A stretch of 64,000 nt of DNA, from assembly GCA_024699855.1 (NCBI GenBank), contig JAMPIQ010000001.1:13206001-13270000 (forward strand), read 5' to 3'. This document shows positions 1 through 11,400 of this stretch, one piece after another. Position numbers and translations under genes: made by a program. Source of the DNA: Aphelenchoides besseyi (Eukaryota; Nematoda; Chromadorea; Rhabditida; Aphelenchoididae). Positions within the stretch are counted from its first letter, which is position 1, and each line of letters starts with the position of its first letter. The notes beneath the pieces were generated by a model. It saw only the letters and a list, made by a program, of their open reading frames with translations. It was not told the DNA's origin and did no database searches.

Positions 1-3000
1 TTTAGGAAATCAGCAAATTCAACTTCGTTCGGTTTGGTTCGCATGTTGGTAGTCAATTTCAATTTTTCAAATTGGTTCCACAAAGTTGATGAGCAAATAG
101 ACAAATTGATGGTTTCGCCGATGGTACCGTACTTCAGAATTGGCAGAATCTGTCGGAAGTCTCCACCGAGCACGAAGATTTTTCCACCGAATGGTAAGTT
201 GCTATTCATTAGTTCTCTTAGTTTCCGATCTGCGATTTCTAATGCATATCTAGGGGCCATTGGTGCTTCATCCCAAATGATCACATCTGCTTGCATCAAC
301 ATCTTACCGCCGCGATTGTTGGGAGTCAAAGTTGAGTTCGAATCGCGATCAAGTGGAACTCCAAGTCCAAATGTTTTGTGGCAAGTTCGTCCATTGGGTA
401 ACAACAACGCAGCAATACCGGTAAACGCGCACGTCAAAAACTTCTTTTTGTTGCCGTTAATGAAATGGCAGAGAGTTTTGTAAACGTAAGTTTTACCCGT
501 TCCACCCAACCCGTCGACGAAGAAGCACTTTTGTGCACCGTTGTTTTGAAGACTGTTCAGAACTTTATCGACTACAACTTTTTGTTCAATGTTCAACGTT
601 TCGTACATTTCTTTTGCAGATTCGAGTTCTTGGTCGTGGTCAATTGGGTCTTCGATCTCGTCAATGTCGTCTACTGCGTCCATCGATGGGAAGTCTTTAA
701 TTGACTTGTTTTCTCGTTGCAAGATTGTGTCAATACGTTTGTATGCTCGTGCAATTGCTTTTGACTTATCTTTTAGTCGACGAGCAAAATCCTCGCTCAG
801 ATCATGTCTGAATTTTTCCCACAACAATTTTGGATCGGCTGGGTTGCAATGAATGAGTATGTTGGCAAACAGAGTACGTAATTTTCGTGGCATCAACACC
901 TTAACCGCTTCTTCCATACATTTTACATACTCTTCATCATCTTCTATCAAACCCAATGCCAGACATGCTTCTCCATTATTTTGATATTCAGTTCCGTCAA
1001 CTGTTCGCAATTCTTTGAAACTTTTCGCACCTCTGACGTGTCGAAGCAAAAGACGTAAGTGCCACAAATCACCTTGACTTGGACTAATTGCATACATCCG
1101 ACCGATCGTATTGCTGCTTCGTACTCTTGGTTCCCATTGATTGACCGTTTCGGTGTTTTGGTTGGTGAGTACTTTAACTGATTTCCATGAGTAATGAGTT
1201 GGAATTTCAGAATACAGAAGTTGGCACGCGTTCGAATCACGTTCATTCAACTTAAAGTAATCCATCAGTTTGGTTTTCTTTTCCATTGCTTTTTTCGCTT
1301 TTTCAGCATCGCAATCTTCTTCGATGTAGACGGCTTGTTGGTTTTCCAAATGGATTGGCAATCGTTCAATGTGGTGGCTCTTATCGTGCATTTTTAACTT
1401 CAGGATCCGATAACATGCTTCGACAGGACCGACGTAACGACCGTCAATGTGGTCTTTGATTTCATCGTGATTAATATTGCCGGATGATTGCAATTCCAAA
1501 GAAGCGGCGTCATAACCTTTGTAAGTGTATTTGTAAAGGTACTTGACATTCTTAATGGAGCTCACAATTTCAACGTTGATATGGCATCGATAGCGCTTCA
1601 AAAGGTACCAACTATGTGGGACAACTCGACGGTTATCATACTTCACACCTTTGATTTCAATAGTGCGTCCGTTGTTCGGTCGTTTCAGAAATGGATAACC
1701 GTTTTCGTTGACTTTGGTTTCTTCCAAAAACTGTTTCGGGAACTTGTGTCGACACTTTCCGTTGATCATGCATGGAGCGCTGGGGTTTTTGTCGCCACAA
1801 ATACGATGAATCATGTACTTGCTTACCAATTCTAACAGTTCCGGATCCGATTCTGGCGGCAATTCGGCGCTGAAGTAATTGTCGATGTTTTTTGGTTGCA
1901 AAAAACTTCTGTCCATCTTTCAGACTTACTAAGCAGTGAATATGTGGAAGTCCGCGTTTTTGGAATTCAGTCACATAAACATAACATTTTGGTTCACCGA
2001 AAATTTGTTTCTTCACCAAGTCGTCAATAATTGCTTCTACTTTCAGGGCAAAGACACGCGCAACGATATCCGGACGATCACTAGCTGTTTGTTTGGCGCC
2101 GAGGACGATGGTTTCATTGATGGTTTGTACGATTTCCGGCCAAAGTGCATCGCATGTCATGGTAATGAACAGATCCGGGTTTCCGTTGTTCAAAACTATC
2201 GCCATTGCATCCTGGTAGTTCTCACGCATGAAACGTGGTGAGCCGAAGTGAGTCGATGGCAAAATGTGTATTCTTCCAATAGCGCGATCCAGTTTTTGAC
2301 CGAGTTTGTTCAGACTTGCGTGCAGTTCATGATAGTGAATTGTTTTTAGTTGCTTTTGGTTCATTCGAATCCATTTTATGCGATCGCTTTCGACTTGAAC
2401 GTACGAATCCACGACGAACTGTTGGAACAGTTTCTTACCGTAATGAATTCGACTGTTGGAGTTTTTTCGAATGGCCAACCGATAACTATGGAATTCAGCA
2501 CGAGTTAGTCGGGTATGTTTGTTCGCGTTTATTTTCGTCATATCAATTGACCATCCAAGAGTTCCTTTAGGGAAGAACAGTGGGTACAACCAGGAAGTGG
2601 CAAATGGGCTCAATGAACTTAGAACTCGTGGTGATGGTTCGTCTTTCAATTGGATGACTAAGGACATTTCACGCATATCTCCAGAAGCGTCGGTTGTAAA
2701 AACGGCGCCGATTTCGTCGACAGTTGGTTCGTTGAAACGGTTCGGATCATAACCGGGTCGCATTTTGAACGACATTTGCACATTCTCAACAGGTCTGCCA
2801 GCGTTCTCTTCTTCTTTCATCAATTCATTCATCATCATGTGCATTTTAGCGTGCGGGTTATGTTCGCGTATTATCTTGTCCAGCAATTCCATTAGTTCCT
2901 TTTTAGTTCCGTTAGTCGTGTTCATTCTTCTTTCAACTGCTTCTGCTGGATCCGAGAAGAACAATTGGCCGTATTTTCGATCAGCTGCTGCGCTTACACT

Positions 3001-4836
3001 TTCATCGATCTCGTAACAGATTTGGCCTTGAATTGAAAAGCAGTAAGGACCCGGAGTTGCAAACGATCGCATTTTGACGTTAAAAGCTGCGAAACTGTTT
3101 GCGGAGTTATACTTGCGGATGTTGTTCAAAAAGTTGTTCGAGAGTGGGTGTTTACCAGTGAATAGATCATCCAATTCTTGTGGCAATTTAGGTAAGTCAG
3201 GCAACTCAATTTTACCATGATTGCAGCAGTCGTTGAACGTTTGTTTATTTCCAACTCGTTCTTCTTCAAAATGCAATGCACCGCAAAGACATTCACTGAT
3301 CATCTTGCTTAGTTGATGGACCGGGACATCCGCTTGTTTGGATGCGACGTTCAGTTGAGTTTGTTTCTGTTGTGCTGTGATTCTCGAAATTTGATGGTGG
3401 GCTGCATCTTTAGCCAATCGTTCAGCTTTCTGTTGGTTTGATTCATTTGAACGTGAATTTTGATGTTGTGCTTTATCTTTACTTAATCGATCAGCTTTTT
3501 GTTGGTCTGATTCATTTGAACGCGAGTCTTGATGTTTAACTTTGTCTTTAGCCAATCGATCTACTTTTTGTTGTTTAGATTCTGCGTCTCGAACGCTTCT
3601 TTGGCGAATATTTTGATCGGATAAACGATTGAATTTTTGTTGATTGGATTCAGAAGCTCGTTTTTTGTTGATGTTGTCACGTTTTTGTTGCAATCGTTTT
3701 GCTCGTTTTTCAGCATCTACTTCGTTTTCTAATACAATTACTTCGGATTGACCCATTGGTTCAGCATTGGCGTTTTGATTGTCAGTACGAATTGACGAAA
3801 ACGAAGCCTCCAATGTGTCAAACAGATTCAAACGTTTTGCGAAACCGTCTTCGTTTAATTTTGTTAGAAAAACGCCATTTGAATGTTGATGTGTGTTCTC
3901 GAAGAAGTTTATTGCATTCGAAACAACGTAAGCACCACAATTGCATGTATCATTTTGCAGATCACTTTGGTATCCAATGTCGTTCAAGAACATGTTTGCG
4001 TTTGGATCCAAACCCGTCCAATGAGCGAAACATTTACTGTAAATCGAATTGATTAACCTATAGACAGTTTGAGAAACGGGTTTATGAAACGAATCGCAAT
4101 AATGCAGAACACAATGATTGCTGAGTGCCTTCTTTTCCATTACTGCCAAAACGTAGTGTCCACTGTTTTGAATCGGAATCAACAAATAAGCGTCTTCATT
4201 TGGAGCGATCGGTGGTCTGACAATCAAATACTTTGATGGATTCGATTCAGCTGCACGATAGTAGTCGGTCCAAAATGACATCGACATTAAACCAACTTTC
4301 AACGAAGTGTTCGCTATCAAAATCAACAAACCAAACACAATTGATTCGAAATCGATCCACTCACCAACGTTCTCCATGTTCGGAACTTGCAATCTGGACA
4401 TTTGACATTCGTTGCGAGCAGCTTCACAGAGTTCATTCGGTTGACAATGAGTGCTGAATTTGCTACCCAAAACTTGTTCGATAGTGAGCACCGGTTCTTG
4501 AGTGTCGATAGCGACGAACGACATTTGTTGTGAAATGTCTGGAGAAGCAATAGATTGTGTTTCTTGAGCAGTTTCAACGATTTGAATTTGTGTGTCTGAT
4601 GCTTGTGAGTTTTCCGTTAAGTTTGTCATTTGGTTTGTTTTCTCAACCAATTGACTTTGTGCTTGTAATGCTTGTGTGTTTTCAATTTCGATTTTTGATC
4701 GTGTTTCCGTTTCTGTTGCTTTTGCTGTTTTCTGTTCTGCACGAATTTTACGCATTCGTTCACGGTTCTTACGCCTACGCTCTTCTTCACGTTCTTTCTT
4801 TTCCTCATCTGTCAGCTCAATCTTTCGTTTCGGCAT
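1..4836 (-). mobile_element. Helitron, autonomous copy, truncated by the left window edge
   Basis: Rolling-circle (Helitron) transposon read on the minus strand. Its coding part begins at 4836 and is still open at base 1, so the 3' terminus lies outside the window. The coding content is a protease-like domain, a basic repeat region, a Helitron N-terminal zinc-finger-like segment, an HUH replication initiator and a PIF1-type helicase. The 5' terminus (normally TC next to a host A/T) could not be placed. A short tandem motif at 4863-4922 lies just upstream of the ORF and may be near it. Family assignment is secure from the linked HUH and helicase motifs. Confidence 0.9.
1..4836 (-). CDS. Helitron Rep/helicase polyprotein with N-terminal Ulp1-like protease domain; one frameshift
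   Basis: The first frame (4836 to about 1900, ~980 codons) has a Lys/Arg/Glu-rich start. A C48-type cysteine protease signature follows, with H227, D248, Q294 and C300 (CGAYVV). Residues ~385-480 hold repeats of the type ESNQQKxxRLxKD. Next come a Cys-rich segment (ECLCGA...NDCCNHGKIELP) and the HUH motif GLPHIHC. Near 1888-1907, between two A6 runs on the minus strand, the frame shifts by one. The second frame then stays open to base 1. It carries RICGDKNPSAPCM, the Tyr motif YLYKYTYKGYD, helicase Walker A GGTGKT (about 495-512) and Walker B IIWDEAPM (about 262-285). The long stop-free second frame suggests a recent homopolymer indel or sequence error rather than old decay. The protein should nick and unwind element DNA for transposition. 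Confidence 0.88.
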
Positions 4837-4862
4837 TTCGTAAGTTTGAGATTTTTATAATG

Positions 4863-4922
4863 AAAATTCTGATAGTAAACAATTCTGATAGTAAGCAAAT
4901 TCTGATTGTAAAGAGATTCTGA
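4863..4922. repeat. Short tandem repeat of an ATTCTGATWGTAA unit
   Basis: Four copies of ATTCTGAT follow one another: three are spaced by about 15-16 bases as ATTCTGATAGTAA / ATTCTGATAGTAA / ATTCTGATTGTAA, and the last is followed by GTGGG. The array lies directly upstream of the Helitron start codon. It could belong to the element's 5' region or promoter; the role is inferred only from position. Confidence 0.6.
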
Positions 4923-5631
4923 TGTGGGTGGCTCAGCTGATAAGACAAAGACGGCGTGCCGGACCGCTTTGAATGTCTGTGCCCTGATAAGACAATCCGA
5001 CCGGGCCAATCGAATTGAATATAAGACGTGAGGCCCACCAAAGAAACGATGGCCAACGTATACTTCCTGAAACACAAAAACTCAATATCACTAAACAATT
5101 GAGAATTGACTTACGATAAAAACCGAAGCTTAAACAGTTTAACGTTCTTAGTGGTCGTCGTCACTTGATGGAACAATAGCCACACGTAGACAAAAGACGT
5201 TAACCTGAATTTGAATCAAAGATGATAATGCCGTTGAGTTTTCTAAACTTACCGTATACTTTAGCTTCTTTACACGTTGAATGAAAGCAACAAAATCTGA
5301 AAATAATGTTTTGATTGTAATCAGATAAGACCTAAGAAACTTACGTTAACAAATTAGCAATTAAAAGAACCAACACAATTTAGACGATAGACGAAAGCAA
5401 CCAACACTTTAGACGGAAGCAAAAACAAATGGTCTTTCATCAAACGGTCCAAACGGCCGCACACAAAACTTGCATGGAAGAGAGTGCTCATTCGAAAATA
5501 AATGTGCACAAAATCGGTCGATCTCAGGACACAAACAGACAGACAGACGCTACTCAATTATTTTATAGGGACAGTGCATTGAAGGAAATTCTGTGCACTT
5601 TCGCTGTTTAGAGCTGAAGCAATCGGTTTGA
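4923..5631. other. Intergenic, no gene seen
   Basis: The stretch lies between the Helitron ORF and the nuclear receptor. Open frames here are short and show no domain. At about 4930-4945 TGGCTCAGCTG fits the tRNA A-box consensus, but no matching B-box or cloverleaf follows, so a tRNA is not called. A tRNA-derived SINE fragment is possible. Confidence 0.5.
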
Positions 5632-7257
5632 ATGACGACAGCAGTGCAAGGAGTACGGACCTTCGACTGTTTAGTTTGTGGTAAAGCTACGAAACACTAT
5701 CATCTGGAAACAAGCGTGAGATTTTGATCTTTCAATCTGTTTCAATATTGCTTTTCAGATGTGTGGTCCGTGTAGTTCGTTTTACAGACGAACAATTCGA
5801 GAACGTTTAGTTTACGAATGTGATAATGCGGGCAGATGTGAAATTGGTATTACGGCCGAAACCTTTGATTCATTTCTGTTGCAATTTAGGTCAACAGAAT
5901 CAACGGTTGGCGTGTCGGTATTGTCGTTTGAAGCGCTGTGAACAGTTGAGACCTCAATTGCCCACTGAGAACAATCGACCGCCGGCGATGAACGCGATTG
6001 AACTTCCGAATCTTCTTTCCACTATAACCAATGTCCCGATTGAACAACCGATTCTTGAACAGCTCCTCAAAGGCTACAAACATTACATAAAAGCTGAACA
6101 TTCAGTTCTCGCGATCTCTCATCCGGAAATACAGATATCGACTGATAAGGTTGGTCATTTCGATTCCAATCACTTGATCTCTTGTAGCTGATCACTGTCA
6201 AAATTGGAAGTACTTGAGTTAAAAATGAAGTTTGCGCCGCTCGTTCTAGACTTCTACAATCAAAATTTTGGACCGTTTGCAAATCTCACCAGAGAACAAC
6301 AAGTGCGTTTAACTCTAGAGAATCTTTATTTAGATTCTTTAAGAAAAAACTGGCTTCGGAAGCCTATCAAAACTTTGATCTTTTGCACAAAAGTTCTTTG
6401 AGTTTGCCGTATGCTGATCAGTTAAACGAATGGGCAGTCATCACAAACGCGGGTGAGTTCTTGCTTTACAATACTTAGTAGAAGAGGTTTTTAGGCTCCT
6501 ACATGAACTTCAATCCGATTTACAGTCAATACTACTACCGAAACTATTTGCCATCAGAAATTATTGATCTATACATTGAGTACGTTTACAAGAGCGGATT
6601 TCTTATTGTAAGCATCAATTCGTTCAGAGCGGCTATGCCGACCGCCAAGAAGATGTTGCGGGTAATAGCTCGTTTTGCCGAACTGAAAATGCGACAAATC
6701 GACGCTGTTGCTCTGATGTTAATTAATCTATGGAACAAAGGTAACAACCAGATCGATTGACTGTCCACAATAAAAATGAACTTCAGTTGAACACGCGAAT
6801 CTGTTGACTTCCGAGTTTGAGGCCTACAAAGATGCAATGTTGGAGGAATGGTCAGCAAATCTGCAAGCCGAGTTTGGTTCTTCAAAATCAGCACATAAAT
6901 TGGTTCAAATGATGTCTTACTTTTATGACCTCAACGTAATCAGAATAACAATTTTAACCTAAACTTTTTTGTTTTTCTAGAATGTTTCCGAGCAAATTGC
7001 AGGTAGGTGGTTAGTTGCGGCTTCTATGCAGCTTCAGATTTCTGTGATTCAAAGGATTTTCAAATCCAATGATTTTTGCAGGAACTTTTAAGACACGTTT
7101 TCACTTCCTATTTGACTGTTTACATTTAGAACTTGGAGTGTTACAACAAATGTTCTTGAAACAATATGATATTCAAGCCTTATGCGGAGTAGTTGAGTTT
7201 ATGGAGAAACTCGATCTGGGAGAGATGAGCGAAACTGTCCAGAAAACGAATTCCTGA
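5632..7257 (+). CDS. Nuclear hormone receptor (C4 zinc finger), nematode supplementary type
   Basis: Ligand-regulated transcription factor. Exon 1 (5632-5715) encodes the first half of the DNA-binding domain (FDCLVCGKATKHYH...). A 43-nt intron leads to exon 2 with the P-box region CGPCSSFYRR, which is the divergent nematode form rather than CEGCKGFFRR. Another 43-nt intron (gtattacgg...tttag) joins GRCEIG to QQNQRLACRYCRLKRC, completing the second zinc finger. Downstream exons make a helical ligand-binding domain: LREQQ, a 41-nt intron, then KKLASEAYQNF, SYMNFNPIYSQYYYRNYL and so on. The end is TVQKTNS. The junction around 6148-6210 is uncertain because no short canonical intron keeps frame; a 57-nt intron ending at GGAAG does. 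An optional 48-nt intron lies near 6580-6628. AATAAA follows the stop. Confidence 0.88.
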
Positions 7258-7633
7258 TCCAACAATCTCACAATCTTTTCTAAAATAAACGTGTTTGTAC
7301 CTCCAAAGAAGACGCAATGAGTATTAAGGTTTACGCAGAATAGAACTTTTAAGTGCGAGATTGTTCACACTCACAAGTTAATCTGTTCCATAGGACGTAA
7401 ACTAGAGATTAGACGAAAAAACTTCAAGTTTTTATCACGCATCGAAAGATTAGAAAGTTTTTGGTACATTACTTGGACCTATAAGATGTGTGATTAGAAG
7501 TGAAAAGTTCTGAGAAGGCGGTTGATTCTGAAGAAACAGAGGAATTAAAGTAACTGCAATGGCATTTAAACTCACAACTTAAAGTCCGATTTCTGTTTTC
7601 TTTTCTCATTTTCCGAATTACCGTACTCGAGAA
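7258..7633. other. Intergenic, no gene seen
   Basis: 3' flank of the nuclear receptor (polyadenylation-type AATAAA near 7283) and 5' flank of the peptide gene. No open frame of interest and no RNA gene recognised. Confidence 0.5.
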
Positions 7634-7972
7634 ATGTCGTTCAATGCTTCTAAAGTCATGTATATGCTCTTGGTTTTGCTATGGACTGTGATCGTAGTTA
7701 ATGCCTATTACCTACCAGGCGGTCGGGTATGTGTTTCTGTTTTACGTTTACACACGAGTTTCTTTTTAGCGTTCATTCTACGATTGGGGCGAGAACTACG
7801 CAGCTCCGAGTTACGAGTTGGATTTGTTGCGTCGACGGCTATTGGCTTCCAAGTAAGTTGACTAGGAATGACTGCATGAATGATGTTTTTTAGTTCAATC
7901 AAAGCAGCAATGTTGGACGCTGAACATGATCGTTTGATGAACTCGGAGTTTCTGCCGATGGAAGAAGTTTGA
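7634..7972 (+). CDS. Small secreted peptide precursor (candidate neuropeptide-like protein)
   Basis: Three exons joined by introns of about 42 and 43 nt encode about 84 residues. The start ATG gives a hydrophobic signal segment (MYMLLVLLWTVIVVNA), then YYLPGG, a dibasic RR, SFYDWGENYAAPSYELDLL, a tribasic RRR and an acidic tail ending FLPMEEV. The layout of signal peptide and short segments between basic cleavage sites, with Gly-Gly before RR that could allow C-terminal amidation, resembles nematode neuropeptide precursors. I do not recognise the peptide family. It could instead be a small secreted protein that is not processed. Confidence 0.65.
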
Positions 7973-8431
7973 CAGAAAACTCGAAGTTCTGTTCAGCTAA
8001 CTTGATCGTTGATTTGAATAGAAATGAGTAAATGAGTTTGTGAATAAACTCGTCGATTGATAGATTCAGTTGAACACAATTAAAAATCAAAACTATTACT
8101 GTATCTTGTGTTTTTGCTTTTCACATGAAAACCGTAACGCAGTTGTTATTGATATGTCCAATAGGTTTGGCCACAATCGCTTAAGCGTCTTAATCGCAAT
8201 GGTTGCAAAATTGCGTGAGAATAAGAACGTTGGCATCAGAATTTGACGCGCGGTTATCGTTCAACGTAAACTAAATCCGAAGAGTAAAGTTAACTGCAGA
8301 CTTAGCCATCAAACCACACCTTTGGCCCGGTCTATTTCTGTTGCTGGAGGGTGTAGTTCAAATTTCACGAATACTTTCGAACCACAAAGATTCGATTCTC
8401 GGAAACTTCGAAGATCGCAAATTCGTTTTTC
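7973..8431. other. Intergenic, no gene seen
   Basis: AATAAA-like signal just after the peptide gene, then unassigned sequence that probably contains the promoter of the downstream GPCR. Confidence 0.45.
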
Positions 8432-11400
8432 ATGATGATCGGTCGGATATGTCTCGTTCTTGTGCTACACATTCCTCTGTGCTTTTCACAAACTCAATCG
8501 CCATTTGGGAAACCCGTTCAAGTGTACTTTAAGAGCGAGATTCCACATTTTGGATACGCCTACGGAGGAATAACTGCCTATATCCGAGAGGACAGTGACT
8601 CCAATTACGTGATGTTCGAAAAGTTTCAATTATACAAAACGTTTCCTCAACAGCTCACTTATTTCTTCAACGCTATTAGTGAGGACTTCACAGTTCAACA
8701 GAACAGCAGGTTCGAAAAGTTTGCTATGAGCTTAATCGTTTTTTACAGTTGTACGGGAGCACTGCAACAAGCGTGCTCAGTGAACATAACTCACACTGAT
8801 CCAGGAGACGTTGATTTTCAACTTGTTATCGATAGTAAGTGCAAGATGCAAGCCATTAAGATTGATTCTGTAGACAACTTCTATCATATCACAATGATTA
8901 CTGTGACAAACACGCATATTTCACGGACAAACGACAAATGTCAGAGAGCCACACCTGCAAGATTTACATCGTCTTGCATATGTGATGATGGAATTTTTGA
9001 CAACAATTGCGACACAAGTGACTTTCGTTCAACAAGCTCGGTCTAATGATTGTTTTCAGTGCCAACGAATTGTAGTGAAATAGATGTGGAGCCAAGAAAA
9101 GACCTCAGTTCAAAATATCTTCAGTTTCAATTGAAGCTAAGTGAATCCTATCAAAACCATACTGTTGATCAATACGTCTATGTGTTTGATGATACCTCAA
9201 ATGAATTCTATTCAATTTCGTATGGTCCGGTGGAAGATACAGTACTCATGAAACCGTGAGTTTTCTTTACAGATTCGATGCACGATTCAATTTTTAGCCT
9301 ACAACCACACGTTTTCCAAATCAAAGTCTTTTTTGCAAAGATGCCCAACTTTGATCACGACAAAACAAACTTTCTGAACAAAAACTTTAAAATCGATAAG
9401 GCCGCCATTTTCCACAACGCTTTTTGTACATTAACATCAGATGCCATTTTGGATTGTTCATGTTGCGAAGACTACAAACGATCTTCGTGGGAAGTTGCTC
9501 CACAGTGTAAAGACAAGGTTCTCGAGATTTGATAGAAAAGTTTGTAGGCAAATTCCACGCATCAGATTTGGGAAACGAAGCTTACTTTTACTTCTCGGCT
9601 CTACAATCAGTTGTGGTCTACGCTGAAGGGATTATTTGGATTGACGACAAAAGAAATAATGTTTACGTTCGAGTTATCACCTTGAACAAGTTGGACGGCG
9701 AAGATCCCAAATTTATTTTTCATTTTAATGAAAGAGAAGTGTAGGTGTACAGTTGAAAATGTTGATTAATTGTATTTAGAACCTGTGACATGTTTCAAGT
9801 TTACACGGGATCATGTCGGAGCTCGTTGGAATTGGCGTCAACAATAAATTTGAAAGTCGTTAACACTGATCCCAGTATGCAATTGAGTCCAATAAGCATT
9901 CGATTTTTTCGCCTTTTAGATGTACCTGCGCGCACAATCGCAACACTTGAGCTTGACGAATATTATAAGATCAAACTAGCCGATAAATGTACAGATACTA
10001 CCAGCGAAGACAGTCTATTTGCCTGTCATTGCAAAATAAGTTCGGAAAGAGACGCCAATTGCAGAACACGTAAGTTAAGAATATGCATTAATAACTCTTT
10101 GGTGTTCTTCTAGTCGTCAAAGATTGTGCAGAAGTTCAGTACGACCCATCAATACAAGTTGGCGATACGACATTTATGAATCCTGCTTTTTTTGTAACTC
10201 TCGATAACGATATCGACAAGGACAATGATCAATATACGCACGTGAAGAGCTCTTACAATGGTAAGGCTTACACTATTTCATATCGAAGCATCAAACAACC
10301 TGCACTTTACCCACGGTTTGTGAGATTGTGAAGCTTCAAAAAACCCACATTTCAGAATGACTAAAACCTACACGTTTGACGGTCAGTTTGCGAAGGTGTG
10401 TTTTACTATTGCATCTTTTAGTGATCGTTGGATCGACAACACTGCAGAAACCTGGAAATCAATTGTACACAAATATGCAAATTGAAAATAGCTATGAAGC
10501 TTATCAATTTCCTGCACAGTTTTGTACAATTACAGGGTAAATTCTCTATTGATCAAAACTAAGAGACATGTGTAAGACATTCAAAACGCTATAGATGATG
10601 ATCCTAGTAAGCACTGCTACGTATTATTTCTATAATAAAGATTTCTTATTCTAGTTGTAGCGTTTTAAATGCCTTATACTTGATGTTATATTGTTTACTA
10701 AAAACGAATTTTAGTCCCAAAGAACTACGTTGTGTTTGTTGCAAAAAAGGACTTTCTGATGATCAATGTGGGTTGTATGATAAATTGAATACTAAATCGA
10801 TCTAAGGCCTCACTGATCCGCAATACGACATTCATTTCGTTTCATATGCCTCGTCTTATGGTTTTGTCCAAGGCGCTGCGCGAGCCTGGACAACGGTTGA
10901 TCCTAAAACTTACGCCAATTCGATCAATGTCTTATTCAACGTGTTTTCTGCCACATTTACAAACAACGATAAAACCGTTTTACCTCTACAAGGATTCACA
11001 AATGACCGAGTAACAGTACAGAAGTACGTTGGATAAGGTCGATGAAAGCTAAGTTCTCGTTTAGATCATGTCATTCGGATGAACTCTGCATACTTGACAT
11101 TTTATCGGGCACAAGAGAAGTGTATTTTAATTTCAGTAGGTTTTCTAGTATCAGTGAAATAGAACCGGCGATTTGAGGTTCTCAAACGGTGTTCAAAGTC
11201 GCAATCAATAGCAAGGCAAAGATCGCAGGATCTAATCAGTCTTGTAAACAGGTGCTTCCGTTCACTGACAACTTGAAATCTTGTGTGTGTCCAGTTGGAT
11301 TTCCGATGAATGAAAATTGTATTGTTGACGGTAAAAGCTGAATTCCGTTAACTGACAAAAAACTTTGTAGAACCAATCTCGTGCTCAAAAACAAGACCAA

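Noticed and set aside
4930..5000. tRNA-like A-box (TGGCTCAGCTG) upstream of the Helitron
   Set aside because: No B-box of adequate match and no cloverleaf can be drawn; at best a decayed SINE fragment.
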